Positions 8,603 through 17,291 of a stretch of 64,000 bases of DNA are shown here, one piece after another. A program made the translations under genes and the position numbers. The notes below the pieces were generated by a model. That model was not told the DNA's origin and made no database searches. It saw only the letters and a list, made by a program, of their open reading frames with translations. Position 1 is the stretch's first letter. Every line of letters starts with the position of its first letter. The stretch comes from Cuneatibacter caecimuris (GTDB lineage Bacteria; Bacillota; Clostridia; Lachnospirales; Lachnospiraceae): positions 62,001 to 126,000 of the forward strand of contig NZ_SGXF01000003.1 of NCBI RefSeq assembly GCF_004216775.1. The letters are read 5' to 3'.

Positions 8603-8637
8603 AGAGGCAGTTCAATGGCGAACTGCCTCTCGTTTTT
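8603..8637 (+). terminator. Terminator after phosphotransferase
   Basis: Eleven-base perfect stem AGAGGCAGTTC/GAACTGCCTCT with a 6-base loop, followed by GTTTTTG. It lies between convergent genes. Confidence 0.85.
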
Positions 8638-8654
8638 GTTGCATAGGAAACTTA
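8632..8654 (+). repeat. Partial copy of dispersed palindromic repeat
   Basis: TTTTTGTTGCATAGGAAACT matches the left end of the repeat copies at 25893, 26018 and 49575. It abuts the terminator T-tract. The rest of the unit is absent, and the following bases are the end of the DHHW gene. Confidence 0.5.
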
Positions 8655-9812
8655 TTTCAGCATTTTAGGAATGCTGGTATCCGTGGCAAAATTTTCTGTA
8701 TTATAGAGCACGAGAATATCCGTAATGCCTTTCTCTTCTATCAGTTGGGAAAGCGGCTGATTATAATACCGCAGATCCACCATAAAGGTTTCTTCAAAAT
8801 GATTGGCGGCAAAAGGCACAAAGGAATGTGCATAGGAATCTTTCACAATCAGCAGCTTCCGGCCCCGCTCCACCGTACCTTCCGGTCCTGATGATTGGAT
8901 GGAAATAAGCGGGTCATTCTGTCCAGTGTAAAAGGTGTATTTATCCTTCCCTTCCAGAGCGGAAGGCACATACAGCGAATCCCTGGAAGTACCGTTGAAA
9001 GCAGTGAGGCGGTAATTCATCTTTGCTGACTCAGGCTGATAGCAGAGAATGGAATCTGCTTTGTTGGGAAAGTTCACCTTGGAATATACAGTTCCCAGAA
9101 AAGAGTCGGAGACTTCCGTTATATTGAAATCTTTCTCCTGCCAGGGTTCCAGGCCCAGAGAGTCCGCCCATAGCTGATAGGCATAAAATGCGCCTCTGGC
9201 TGTCCAATGGTGGTCAGTGCGGTAGAAAATGTATTCATTTTTATGGCCGCTCAATGTGGCCGCCGCGTCCAGGTAAACATTTTCACCCACCGCGCTGCGC
9301 ACGGAATCCAGAAATGCCTGCTGGTCGTAAGGAGAGGCAAAAGGAGGGAGCTTGTCCTTCAATATCTGGGACGCCGTAGGGGTGATCATTACCCTGACCC
9401 CGTTTTCTCCCAGCTTTTCCTGGTACTGTTCTACAAACTGCCCCAGAACGGAAATGTTGTTTGCGGCAGTCTGGGAAGTGAAATCGCCTGCCGGGTAGTT
9501 TTCAATCAGGTAGTCATCGCTGCAGAAAAAAACATTTTTAATATCCTGTTTAAATGTGGCGCGTTCGGTATAGGTTTTCAGCCTGATCCATTGGTCCCGC
9601 ATTACAAACTGATCAGTAATAAATGTCTCATAGAGACTGGTAAATTTTTTATCTTCATCGCTGGAAAACAGGCTGTCCAGGGAAAATTCGGGCATCTGCG
9701 CCAGATAACGGTTTTCATTTTCTGAAAATTCAACAGGTTTTTTCAGCAGGCTGGCAGCTGTCAGCCCGAAAACCAGGACCAGAAAAATCGCAATTGTCAG
9801 TTTATTTCTCAT
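8652..9812 (-). CDS. DHHW family protein, partner of MBOAT acyltransferase
   Basis: About 386 residues. A signal-anchor (KLTIAIFLVLVFGLTAASLL) is followed by an exported domain related to the SGNH-hydrolase/AlgX group. It contains the name-giving motif FYRTDHHWTARGAFYAY (about residue 195) and a C-terminal IVKDSYAHSF segment that supplies a second Asp/Ser region. Such proteins act outside the membrane in O-acetylation of surface polysaccharide. It lies 12 bases behind the MBOAT gene on the same strand, so the two form one operon. Two adjacent ATGs exist; the second is better spaced from AGGAGG. The polysaccharide acceptor is unknown. Confidence 0.88.
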   Translation of the reverse strand: MRNKLTIAIFLVLVFGLTAASLLKKPVEFSENENRYLAQMPEFSLDSLFSSDEDKKFTSLYETFITDQFVMRDQWIRLKTYTERATFKQDIKNVFFCSDDYLIENYPAGDFTSQTAANNISVLGQFVEQYQEKLGENGVRVMITPTASQILKDKLPPFASPYDQQAFLDSVRSAVGENVYLDAAATLSGHKNEYIFYRTDHHWTARGAFYAYQLWADSLGLEPWQEKDFNITEVSDSFLGTVYSKVNFPNKADSILCYQPESAKMNYRLTAFNGTSRDSLYVPSALEGKDKYTFYTGQNDPLISIQSSGPEGTVERGRKLLIVKDSYAHSFVPFAANHFEETFMVDLRYYNQPLSQLIEEKGITDILVLYNTENFATDTSIPKMLK

Positions 9813-9824
9813 CATATCCTCCTG

Positions 9825-11354
9825 TTAAAATCGGAAATAAAGGAACGGGTTATAGGTTGCATCCACCAGATAAGCAATGGACAGCAGGAATATAATGATA
9901 TAAAAACCATTGCACAGCAGGAAGGAAGCAGCGGAGCAAGCCATGGAAGAGGCGCTGCGCCTTACTTTTCTTGGTGCGGGAACGGAAAACTCCCCGTCCT
10001 GGGGGATTTCACCGATAACTTCTGCCAGGAGCGTTTTCTGTCCGGCCTTTGTATCCAGCCAGGCTATCAGTCTGGCGGCCAGACGGCAGGGAAGCTTAGA
10101 GGAAGCAAAAATCAGCACAGCCAGCAGCACTGCGTTGTTGTACAGCAGATAAATAGACTGACTGTCGAACAGCGCATTGCCATTCAAGCCGAACAAGCTT
10201 TTCAGATACAGGAAAATACTGCTGCTCTGGTCAAAGGCAAAGATCACCCAGCTGATAATCACCAGAAAAATGGTATAGAACCAGGAAATAAAAGCAGGGG
10301 CTTTTTTTAGATATTTTAAAAGGAACAGTTTTTCCACCATCAGAAGTACGCCGAAATAAGCGCCCCACATGAGGAAGTTCCAGCTGGCCCCATGCCAGAT
10401 GCCTGTCAGCAGCCATACGATGGCGATATTGCGCAACTGTTTGGAAAGGCCTTTTCTGTTCCCGCCCAACGGGATATACACATAGTCCCGGAACCAGGTG
10501 CCCAGGGAAATGTGCCATCTGCGCCAGAATTCTGTAATACTCTTCGAGGTATAGGGATAGTCAAAGTTTTTAAGAAAACGGAACCCAAACATATGCCCCA
10601 GCCCGATGGCCATATCGGAATAGCCGGAAAAATCAAAATAAATCTGGAACGTATAGGCAAGAATACCGATCCAGGCAGTCAGAACAGGGAGTTCCCCCAA
10701 AGGCATTCCGGATACCGTATCCCACAAAACGCCGATATTATTGGCCAGCAGAACCTTTTTGCCAAGACCGACCATAAAGGTATTCAGGCCGCAGACGAAT
10801 TCGTCCGAAGTTTCTTTGCGGGTCTTCAGCTGCTTTGCTATGGTTTTGAACTGCACAATCGGGCCTGCAATCAGCTGAGGGAACAGAGTGACATATGCGC
10901 CGAAAGAGATAAAATTGCGTTCTACCTCCGCATCATGACGGTAAACATCAATGGTATAGGACATGGCCTGGAAGGTATAGAATGAGATCCCGATGGGCAA
11001 GGCAAGTTTCAGCAGCGGGATCTCGGCCCCCAGAGAATTAATGCTGCCCAGAATAAAATCCGTATACTTAAAAATTCCCAGAAGCAGCAAGTTTACTGCA
11101 ACAGCGCCAATCAGAAAATATCTGGCCTGTTTGTTCCTGTCATCCTTCTGCAGCCTGTGAATCATCAGGCCCGACACATAGTTCACTGTAATTGAAAACA
11201 GCATCAGGAATACATACTTTGGTTCCCCCCATGCATAAAAGATCAAACTGGTAAAAAACAACACCGCATTCCGGAATTTTCTGGGCACTATAAAATATAG
11301 AAGAAGTACCACCGGCAAAAAGCGGAACATAAAGAGTAAACTGCTGAAAACCAT
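9825..11354 (-). CDS. MBOAT family membrane O-acyltransferase (AlgI/DltB-like)
   Basis: 509 residues with about ten membrane segments. The family motif region SITEFWRRWHISLGTWFRDY (about residues 270-290) and the conserved histidine in LTGIWHGASWNF (about 320) are intact. These enzymes pass acyl groups across the membrane to an extracytoplasmic partner that modifies alginate, teichoic acid or other polysaccharides. The DHHW gene directly downstream is such a partner. AGGAGG precedes the ATG by normal spacing. No dltA or dltC is present, which speaks against teichoic acid D-alanylation. Confidence 0.93.
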   Translation of the reverse strand: MVFSSLLFMFRFLPVVLLLYFIVPRKFRNAVLFFTSLIFYAWGEPKYVFLMLFSITVNYVSGLMIHRLQKDDRNKQARYFLIGAVAVNLLLLGIFKYTDFILGSINSLGAEIPLLKLALPIGISFYTFQAMSYTIDVYRHDAEVERNFISFGAYVTLFPQLIAGPIVQFKTIAKQLKTRKETSDEFVCGLNTFMVGLGKKVLLANNIGVLWDTVSGMPLGELPVLTAWIGILAYTFQIYFDFSGYSDMAIGLGHMFGFRFLKNFDYPYTSKSITEFWRRWHISLGTWFRDYVYIPLGGNRKGLSKQLRNIAIVWLLTGIWHGASWNFLMWGAYFGVLLMVEKLFLLKYLKKAPAFISWFYTIFLVIISWVIFAFDQSSSIFLYLKSLFGLNGNALFDSQSIYLLYNNAVLLAVLIFASSKLPCRLAARLIAWLDTKAGQKTLLAEVIGEIPQDGEFSVPAPRKVRRSASSMACSAASFLLCNGFYIIIFLLSIAYLVDATYNPFLYFRF

Positions 11355-11476
11355 GAAGGCCTCCTTGAATATGATTTGGCTGAGTTTGGTAAATAACTGC
11401 CTGAAAAGTATAACATGAAATGATTATAAGGTAAAGGGAAAAATGATGCAAAAGGAAGGCTGGCGCAGGAAAAGGG

Positions 11477-11505
11477 TTGCATTCTGTGAACAAACAGAAT
11501 ATAAT
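11477..11505 (+). promoter_or_regulatory. Promoter of ispE-gntR with inverted repeat in the spacer
   Basis: TTGCAT at 11477-11482, 17-base spacer, perfect TATAAT at 11500-11505. The spacer holds the inverted repeat TTCTGT-N6-ACAGAA (11482-11499), which could be an operator for a dimeric regulator. Confidence 0.65.
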
Positions 11506-11540
11506 ATACTGTATACAATACACAAAGTGGAGGATTCATT

Positions 11541-12428
11541 TTGAAGATACTGGAATTGCGGGCAATGGCAAAAATCAACCTGGGACTGGATGTGCTGAGA
11601 AAACGGGAGGACGGTTATCATGAAGTTCGTATGATTATGCAGACAGTCCGTATTTTTGACCGTCTCAGAATACAGCGGATCAGGGAAACTGGAATAAAGG
11701 TCCGGACAAATCTGAACTATCTGCCGGTGGATGAAAATAATTTGGTTTATCGTGCGGCCTCTCTTTTAATGAAGGAAGCGGGCATGGAAGAAGAAGGAAT
11801 TTTGATTGAGCTGGAAAAACATATACCGGTTGCGGCAGGAATGGCCGGAGGAAGCGCAGATGCCGCCGCCGCCCTGATCGGAGTCAACAGGCTGCTGGGG
11901 CTCAGGCTGTCAATGGGGGAGCTGATGCAGAGGGGAGTCAGAATTGGAGCGGACGTTCCTTACTGTCTGATGCGGGGCACCGCGCTGGCGGAAGGAATCG
12001 GAGAAAAACTGTCGGTTCTGCCGCCGTGTCCTCCCTGCCATATTCTTGTGGCAAAACCGAGAATCAGCGTTTCCACAAAATTTGTATATAATAACCTGAA
12101 AGCAGATGAAATTTCACAGCATCCTGATATTGACGGTCAGATTGCCGCGTTGGAACAGGGGGATCTGCGGGAACTTGCCAAATCTATGGGCAATGTGCTG
12201 GAAACAGTCACTGTTCCTGCTTATCCGGTAATTGATAAAATAAAGAAGGCTATGCTGCAGGGGGGAGCGCTGAATGCAATGATGAGCGGAAGCGGTCCCA
12301 CTGTTTTCGGAATTTTTGATGATGAGAGGGCAGGAAGGCAGTGCTTTTACCGGCTGAAGGGCAGCGGACTGGTTCAGCAGATCTATCTGACGCAGCCTTT
12401 TCAGAACAAAGCATTACAGGAGGGATAA
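11541..12428 (+). CDS. ispE: 4-diphosphocytidyl-2-C-methyl-D-erythritol kinase
   Basis: 295 residues, GHMP kinase family. It phosphorylates CDP-methylerythritol in the non-mevalonate isoprenoid pathway. Motifs: N-terminal AMAKINLGLDV with KREDGYHEV, the ATP loop PVAAGMAGGSADAAAAL (about residues 93-109) and the C-terminal AMMSGSGPTVFGIF. The start is TTG at 11541 behind a GGAGG-type site. The next gene starts two bases after the stop, so a GntR regulator is translated from the same message. Confidence 0.96.
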   Translation: MKILELRAMAKINLGLDVLRKREDGYHEVRMIMQTVRIFDRLRIQRIRETGIKVRTNLNYLPVDENNLVYRAASLLMKEAGMEEEGILIELEKHIPVAAGMAGGSADAAAALIGVNRLLGLRLSMGELMQRGVRIGADVPYCLMRGTALAEGIGEKLSVLPPCPPCHILVAKPRISVSTKFVYNNLKADEISQHPDIDGQIAALEQGDLRELAKSMGNVLETVTVPAYPVIDKIKKAMLQGGALNAMMSGSGPTVFGIFDDERAGRQCFYRLKGSGLVQQIYLTQPFQNKALQEG

Positions 12429-12429
12429 A

Positions 12430-13104
12430 ATGGATGATTTCTTAAAAGTAAATGTAAATGAATATTTGCCGCTGAGGGACGTGGTGTTCAATACATTGCG
12501 GCAGGCAATTCTGAAGGGGGAACTGGAGCCGGGAGAACGGCTTTTAGAGGTACAGCTGGCGGACCGGCTGGGTGTGAGCCGCACTCCCATCCGGGAAGCG
12601 ATCCGCAAACTGGAACTGGAGGGTCTGGTGAAAATGGTTCCCCGGAAGGGCGCGGAGGTGGCCAGTATTTCGGAGAAAAGCCTTCGGGATGTGTTGGAAG
12701 TTCGCAGGGCATTGGAAGAACTCGCCATGACGCTGGCCTGCCAGAGGATTACCGGAGATGAGGTGACCAGGCTCCGCCGGGCAAACCACGCATTTTCTGA
12801 GGCGGCGCGGAAAAAGAATCTGATCGATATGACAGAACGGGATGTAGATTTCCATGAAGTAATTTATCAGGCTACCGGAAATCAGCGTCTGGTACAGATT
12901 ATAAATAACCTTCGCGAACAGATGTACCGCTACCGTTTGGAATATATTAAAGATGAAGCCAAACGGGCGGTACTGACACAGGAGCATGAGATGATCATCC
13001 AGGCCCTGGCGTCCAGAGATCCGGAAGCTGGGAAAGAGGCAGTGCGCAGGCATATTGACAACCAGGAAATCACTGTAACCAGAAATCTGAAAGGAAAAAA
13101 TTGA
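12430..13104 (+). CDS. GntR family regulator, FadR/FCD type
   Basis: 224 residues. N-terminal winged helix (AILKGELEPGERLLEV, RLGVSRTPIREAIRKLELEGLV; residues about 20-75) and a C-terminal all-helical FCD domain (DVLEVRRALEELAMTLAC, DVDFHEVIYQATGN) with the usual metal/ligand-binding Asp and His residues. Such proteins repress catabolic genes and release DNA on binding an organic acid. The gene is coupled to ispE, an arrangement seen in related clostridia. Its ligand cannot be told from sequence. Confidence 0.93.
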   Translation: MDDFLKVNVNEYLPLRDVVFNTLRQAILKGELEPGERLLEVQLADRLGVSRTPIREAIRKLELEGLVKMVPRKGAEVASISEKSLRDVLEVRRALEELAMTLACQRITGDEVTRLRRANHAFSEAARKKNLIDMTERDVDFHEVIYQATGNQRLVQIINNLREQMYRYRLEYIKDEAKRAVLTQEHEMIIQALASRDPEAGKEAVRRHIDNQEITVTRNLKGKN

Positions 13105-13106
13105 GT

Positions 13107-13751
13107 TCAGTTTTCCAGGAACCTGTTAAGGAACGTCAGAAAGCGGAACCGGAACTTCACCGGTTTCATACTGTTGTAGGTGTCGTCGGACAGCACGCCG
13201 TGCAGCTGGTCCTCTGATTCCGGCCCCAGCACGCCTCCAGTCATATCTGTGAAGCAGAGGGCAGGATACATCACGCACCACCAGTTATGTCCCTGCGCGT
13301 TTCCGATCTGAATGCGCAGCGCGTCATAATAGCCGGGCGGAAAACACAGTTCGCCATAGGTTTTGGCAGGAAACCAGCAGTTTTCCAGGGCCATGGAGAC
13401 AGGCTGATCCACACCGTTTTCCGTAAGAACCTCAGCCGCAGTTTTCAGGATCAGTTCTTCATTTTCGGCAGCCGCCTGCATGGCCTCTTCCTTAGTGGAA
13501 ACTTCTGAAAGGGCGGGCTGAAGCGCCTCCAGGACTGCGTCACGCACTTTTAATTTGACTGCCTGGTCCTCTGGAGAATCGCTGTTGGCCAGAACATGGA
13601 AGCGCAGTATGGAGCCGGACAGTTCCTGCTGGACGGACTGTGCCTGGGCGCGGGTATCCGCCAGAGCGGCGGCGATCAGTATGAGAGCAGGGAGGAAAGC
13701 GGCAAGCAGGCGGAAACGCAGAGGCCGCAGTTCCTGAAAAAAGTTTTTCAT
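13107..13751 (-). CDS. spoIIR: Stage II sporulation protein R
   Basis: About 214 residues. A signal segment (FRLLAAFLPALILIAAALA) precedes the conserved core LRFHVLANSDSPEDQAVKLKVRD and the GHNWWCVMYPALCF motif. SpoIIR is made in the forespore, exported and needed for SpoIIGA to process pro-sigma-E in the mother cell. I place the start at the ATG 13751, eight bases after GGAAGG; the in-frame GTG at 13760 sits directly on that site. A sigma-F-like promoter lies upstream. The gene converges on gntR, with two bases between the stops. Confidence 0.95.
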   Translation of the reverse strand: MKNFFQELRPLRFRLLAAFLPALILIAAALADTRAQAQSVQQELSGSILRFHVLANSDSPEDQAVKLKVRDAVLEALQPALSEVSTKEEAMQAAAENEELILKTAAEVLTENGVDQPVSMALENCWFPAKTYGELCFPPGYYDALRIQIGNAQGHNWWCVMYPALCFTDMTGGVLGPESEDQLHGVLSDDTYNSMKPVKFRFRFLTFLNRFLEN

Positions 13752-13784
13752 ATCTAACACCTTCCTTTTATGTATTCTGACAGG

Positions 13785-13812
13785 AGTATCCCCGGATCAG
13801 GAGCAGTTATAC
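13785..13812 (-). promoter_or_regulatory. Sigma-F-type promoter of spoIIR
   Basis: On the minus strand GTATA (13812-13808), a 14-base spacer and GGGGATACT (13793-13785). The latter fits the sigma-F/G -10 pattern GGNNANAMT exactly. spoIIR is a known sigma-F gene. Confidence 0.6.
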
Positions 13813-13832
13813 AGGAAATGGGAATATTAGGG

Positions 13833-13861
13833 TTGCACATTGGGCGGCCAGAGAGTAAAAT
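13833..13861 (+). promoter_or_regulatory. Promoter of ddl operon
   Basis: TTGCAC at 13833-13838, 17-base spacer, TAAAAT at 13856-13861. Confidence 0.5.
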
Positions 13862-13888
13862 AAATTAACAACTGAGCAGAAAGAGGAT

Positions 13889-14947
13889 ATGATGATGAAA
13901 AAGATAAATCTTGCAGTTTTATTTGGCGGACAGTCCTCAGAACATGAGGTTTCCTGCATGTCTGCCGTCAATATTATTGATCAGATAGATAAGGAACGCT
14001 ACGAATTGCTGCTGATTGGCATTACAAAGGAAGGCCGGTGGCTGAGGGCAGAAAGCGCGGAGGAAATCCGCAGCGGGGAATGGTGCAGCAGCCGGGAGCA
14101 GGCAGTAATTCTGCCGGATGCGGTCAGAAAAAGCGCGCTGGTGTCCGGAAATGGAGAGAGCAGAGAGTTTCCGCTGGATGTGGTGTTCCCGGTGCTCCAT
14201 GGATTGTACGGAGAGGACGGAACTGTACAGGGGCTACTGGAACTGGCTGGGATCCCCTATGTGGGGTGCGGGGTTTTGGCGTCTGCTGTTTCCATGGATA
14301 AACTGTATACGAAAATTGTTGTGGATAAATTGGGAATCCGTCAGGCCAGGTACGTTGGGACTCATCGCAGGGACCTGGATAAAATGCAGCAGATCATTGC
14401 AGAGGTGGAGTTTAAGCTGGGTTATCCGGTATTTGTCAAACCCTCCTGCGCAGGTTCCTCTGTCGGCGTATCCAAAGCAGAGAACAGGGAGCAGCTGGAA
14501 AGAGGGATACGCCTGGCGGCGGCCGAAGATGAAAAGATACTGATTGAAGAAATGATCTGCGGCAGGGAGCTGGAATGCGCCGTGCTGGGAGAAGAGAAAA
14601 TATCAGCCTCCGGCGTGGGCGAGGTGCTCTCGGCTGCGGAATTTTATGATTATGAAGCGAAATATAACAACCCGGAATCCCGTACAGATGTTTCACCGCA
14701 GCTGCCGGAGGGCAGGGAAGAAGAAATCAGGCAGGATGCCATGAAAATATTCCAGGCGGTAGGCGGCAGCGGGCTGGCCAGAATAGACTTTTTCCTGGAT
14801 AAAGACGGGGTGGTGTTCAATGAGCTGAATACCATGCCGGGTTTTACCGCCATCAGCATGTACCCCATGCTCTGGGAGAGCAGGGGGCTGGCGAAGAAAG
14901 AACTGATTGAACGCCTGATCCGTACAGCGTTTCACAGAGGAGAATGA
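13889..14947 (+). CDS. ddl: D-alanine--D-alanine ligase
   Basis: 352 residues, ATP-grasp family. It joins two D-alanines for peptidoglycan precursors. Visible are LFGGQSSEHEVSC at the N-terminus, the substrate loop GLYGEDGTVQGLLEL, the ATP-binding FVKPSCAGSSVGVSK and ELECAVLGE segments, the omega-loop EFYDYEAKY with the Tyr/Lys pair typical of D-Ala specificity, and the metal site ARIDFFLDKDGVVFNELNT. Its last four bases overlap the start of murI, so D-Ala-D-Ala and D-Glu supply are coupled. Vancomycin-type D-Ala-D-Lac ligases lack this omega-loop sequence. Confidence 0.96.
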   Translation: MMMKKINLAVLFGGQSSEHEVSCMSAVNIIDQIDKERYELLLIGITKEGRWLRAESAEEIRSGEWCSSREQAVILPDAVRKSALVSGNGESREFPLDVVFPVLHGLYGEDGTVQGLLELAGIPYVGCGVLASAVSMDKLYTKIVVDKLGIRQARYVGTHRRDLDKMQQIIAEVEFKLGYPVFVKPSCAGSSVGVSKAENREQLERGIRLAAAEDEKILIEEMICGRELECAVLGEEKISASGVGEVLSAAEFYDYEAKYNNPESRTDVSPQLPEGREEEIRQDAMKIFQAVGGSGLARIDFFLDKDGVVFNELNTMPGFTAISMYPMLWESRGLAKKELIERLIRTAFHRGE

Positions 14948-15768
14948 ATATGGATAAAAATGCCCCTATCGGAATATTTGATTCCGGCGTAGGGGGGCTG
15001 ACGGTAGCCCGTGAGATTATGCGCCAGATGCCGGAAGAGAGAATCGTCTACTTCGGGGATACGGCGAGAGTTCCCTACGGCAGCAAGTCCAGGGAAACGA
15101 TTATCAAATATTCCAGGCAGATTGTCCGCTTTTTGCTCACCAAACAGGTGAAGGCAGTGGTAATCGCCTGCAATACGGCCAGCGCCTATGCCATGGATGC
15201 TGTGGAGGAAGTGTGCAAGCTCCCGACCATCGGCGTGGTGAAGCCCGGGGCCAGGGTAGCGGCGGAAGCAACCCAGAACCAGAGGATCGGAGTCATTGGG
15301 ACAGAAGGGACGATCAGCAGCGGCCTGTATCCGGCCCTGATTCACCAGTTTGACCCGCAGATCGAAGTCATCGGAAAGGCCTGCCCTCTGTTTGTGCCTC
15401 TGGTAGAGGAAGGCTGGCTGCACGATCCTCTGACAGAAGAGGTGGTAAAGAGGTATCTGGACAGCATGAAGCAGGAAAAAGTGGACACCCTGGTTTTGGG
15501 CTGCACCCACTACCCTTTGCTCCGCTCCATGATCCGGAAGGTGATGGGAGAGGGGGTCAACCTGGTCAATCCTGCTTATGAGACAGCAGTAGGCCTGCGG
15601 AGAATGCTGGAATTCCGGGATATGACGAATGAAGGCCGATTGGACGAGGGTGTGGACAAGTATCAGTTCTATGTCAGTGATTCACCGGAGCGGTTCCAGG
15701 CTTTTGCAGATTCCATCCTTCCCTGTACGGCAGAACATACGGAAGTGGTAAATATAGAGGAGTATTGA
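14944..15768 (+). CDS. murI: Glutamate racemase
   Basis: 274 residues. It converts L-glutamate to D-glutamate for peptidoglycan. The two catalytic cysteines lie in VIACNTASA (about residue 75) and LGCTHYPLL (about 186). The N-terminal IGIFDSGVGGLTVAREI supplies an acidic substrate residue and YFGDTARVPYG follows. It overlaps ddl by four bases (ATGA), which indicates translational coupling. Confidence 0.97.
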   Translation: MNMDKNAPIGIFDSGVGGLTVAREIMRQMPEERIVYFGDTARVPYGSKSRETIIKYSRQIVRFLLTKQVKAVVIACNTASAYAMDAVEEVCKLPTIGVVKPGARVAAEATQNQRIGVIGTEGTISSGLYPALIHQFDPQIEVIGKACPLFVPLVEEGWLHDPLTEEVVKRYLDSMKQEKVDTLVLGCTHYPLLRSMIRKVMGEGVNLVNPAYETAVGLRRMLEFRDMTNEGRLDEGVDKYQFYVSDSPERFQAFADSILPCTAEHTEVVNIEEY

Positions 15769-15769
15769 G

Positions 15770-16192
15770 ATGAACAAGGATGTTGTTATTAAAGTAAGCG
15801 GCCTGCAGAGTTCGGAGGGCGGGGAAGAGACTGTGGAAGTCACAACAGTAGGGAGCTATTACTATAAGAACAATAAACACTATCTGATGTATGAGGAAGT
15901 CCTGGACGGAACCTCCGCTCCTGTGACAAACACGCTGAAAATACAGCCCGGGCAGGTGGATGTGATTAAAAATGGTTCCACCCATGTGCATATGAGTTTC
16001 CGGCAGGACCGCCGCAGCACCAGTTTTTACTGCACTCCTTACGGTGCAATTGAAGTAGGGCTGGATACGAAAGACATCCAGCTGCAGGAAATGGAAGAAG
16101 AGCTCCATGTCAGGATACGGTATGGCGTGGAGATGAGCAATGAATATGTGGGAGACTGCAGTATCCGGATCGACGTCACTCCGGCAGGATGA
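15770..16192 (+). CDS. DUF1934 family protein, lipocalin-like barrel
   Basis: 140 residues with no signal peptide. The alternating short strands (VVIKVSGLQS, GSYYYKNNKHYLMYEE, SFYCTPYGAIEVG, LHVRIRYGVEMSNEYVGDC) fit the DUF1934/YwiB family of small beta-barrels. Function is unknown. The gene begins one base after the murI stop, so it is the third gene of the ddl operon. Confidence 0.85.
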   Translation: MNKDVVIKVSGLQSSEGGEETVEVTTVGSYYYKNNKHYLMYEEVLDGTSAPVTNTLKIQPGQVDVIKNGSTHVHMSFRQDRRSTSFYCTPYGAIEVGLDTKDIQLQEMEEELHVRIRYGVEMSNEYVGDCSIRIDVTPAG

Positions 16193-16241
16193 GGCAGTCA
16201 GCAAAAGATGTCGCTTAAGCGGCTGGCCATTGACTTCTTTC

Positions 16242-16270
16242 TTGACATTCCAATGAATATTTGCTACGCT
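16242..16270 (+). promoter_or_regulatory. Promoter of BlaI-type regulator
   Basis: TTGACA at 16242-16247, 17-base spacer, TACGCT at 16265-16270, a weak -10. No clear BlaI dyad was found around it. Confidence 0.45.
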
Positions 16271-16314
16271 ATATCTACCATCAATAGACAACACATAGAA
16301 AGAGTGACGTAAAA

Positions 16315-16710
16315 ATGAGAAAAAGTACAACAGATTTAAGCGACAGCGAATTGCTGACACTAAAGTGCATCTGGGACGCGGGAAGGGATCTGTCTGCTGC
16401 TGAGATCAGAACATCTCTGAAAGACAATTATGACAAGGCTTGGGAACCGCCCACAGTCTGCACTTTTCTGGCCAGAATTGAGAGCAAGGGTTATATCAGC
16501 GTGAGGCGTAAGCCCAGAGGGACAGGGAAAGGGTATTTGTATCATCCCCTGATGGATGAGGCCGCATATCGTGAGCAGCTCCAGAAAAAATTAATGGATG
16601 CCTGGTTTGACGGCTCAATCAGCAGATTTGTGGAAACTTATTTGGGATCTGAGAAAATTTCCGAGGAAGAAGCGGGACGGTTGAAGGAATTGGTATCTGG
16701 TCTTAAATAG
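16315..16710 (+). CDS. BlaI/MecI family transcriptional repressor
   Basis: 131 residues. Winged helix LSDSELLTLKCIWDAGRDLSAAEI with the recognition region PPTVCTFLARIESKGYI, followed by a dimerisation tail. Family members repress beta-lactamase or other genes and are released by cleavage through a BlaR-type membrane protease. No blaR or beta-lactamase gene is nearby, so this copy regulates something else or acts at a distance. An acetyltransferase gene starts 24 bases downstream and is probably co-transcribed. Confidence 0.9.
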   Translation: MRKSTTDLSDSELLTLKCIWDAGRDLSAAEIRTSLKDNYDKAWEPPTVCTFLARIESKGYISVRRKPRGTGKGYLYHPLMDEAAYREQLQKKLMDAWFDGSISRFVETYLGSEKISEEEAGRLKELVSGLK

Positions 16711-16734
16711 GGGGCAGTTCTGAAAGGAATGAGC

Positions 16735-17229
16735 ATGGTTCAATTACAAGTATTAAATGACAGTAATAAGAAATTCCTGAAAGAAATACAAAGAGACGAT
16801 ATCCCGAAAAATTTTGTGGAAGACGTGGAGGATACCATTGAACTGTCAGAGTATGGGGAATCAAATAATCTTAAGGGCCATTGCTACGCGATTCTCTATA
16901 ATAATATATTTGTTGGGATTATCTTGATTGGAGAAGCAATAGAATGCAGCGCAGATCCTGAAGCAGTGAAAGGGAGTCTTTTCTTTCGGATTATGGGATT
17001 TGTAATTGATCAAAATTTTCGGGGGATGGGAATTGGTTCAGAGGCATTGGAGAAAGCGATTCACAGTATTTATTCAGAATTCGGACCCGCGCCTGTTGTA
17101 TTGGAATGCCATAAAGACAATGGGGAGGCACTGAAATTTTATACCAGAAACGGGTTCAGGAATACGTTTATCCTGAATAATCAGGATTACTATCTGATAA
17201 GAGAACAGGGGAAGCCCGGAAGAAGGTAA
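16735..17229 (+). CDS. GNAT family N-acetyltransferase
   Basis: About 164 residues. The acetyl-CoA loop DQNFRGMGIGSEAL (near residue 88-101) and the C-terminal LECHKDNGEALKFYTRNGFR are typical. The acceptor cannot be predicted. The second ATG is chosen, because the first one touches the AAAGGA site. The gene is more AT-rich than its surroundings. It ends at a strong terminator shared with the convergent gene. Confidence 0.88.
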   Translation: MVQLQVLNDSNKKFLKEIQRDDIPKNFVEDVEDTIELSEYGESNNLKGHCYAILYNNIFVGIILIGEAIECSADPEAVKGSLFFRIMGFVIDQNFRGMGIGSEALEKAIHSIYSEFGPAPVVLECHKDNGEALKFYTRNGFRNTFILNNQDYYLIREQGKPGRR

Positions 17230-17240
17230 GATGATAATAA

Positions 17241-17291
17241 TTAAGTGAGGGAAAGCAGCGCGTACACTGCTTTCCCTCACTTAATTATTTT
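17241..17291 (+). terminator. Bidirectional terminator
   Basis: An 18-base perfect stem: TTAAGTGAGGGAAAGCAG (17241-17258) pairs with 17267-17284 around an 8-base loop, followed by TTATTTTTT. It overlaps the stop codon region of the convergent gene. Confidence 0.85.

Noticed and set aside
14118-14543. Open frame of 141 codons inside ddl in another frame
   Set aside because: Lies wholly within the D-Ala ligase gene and is Trp/Cys/Arg-rich.
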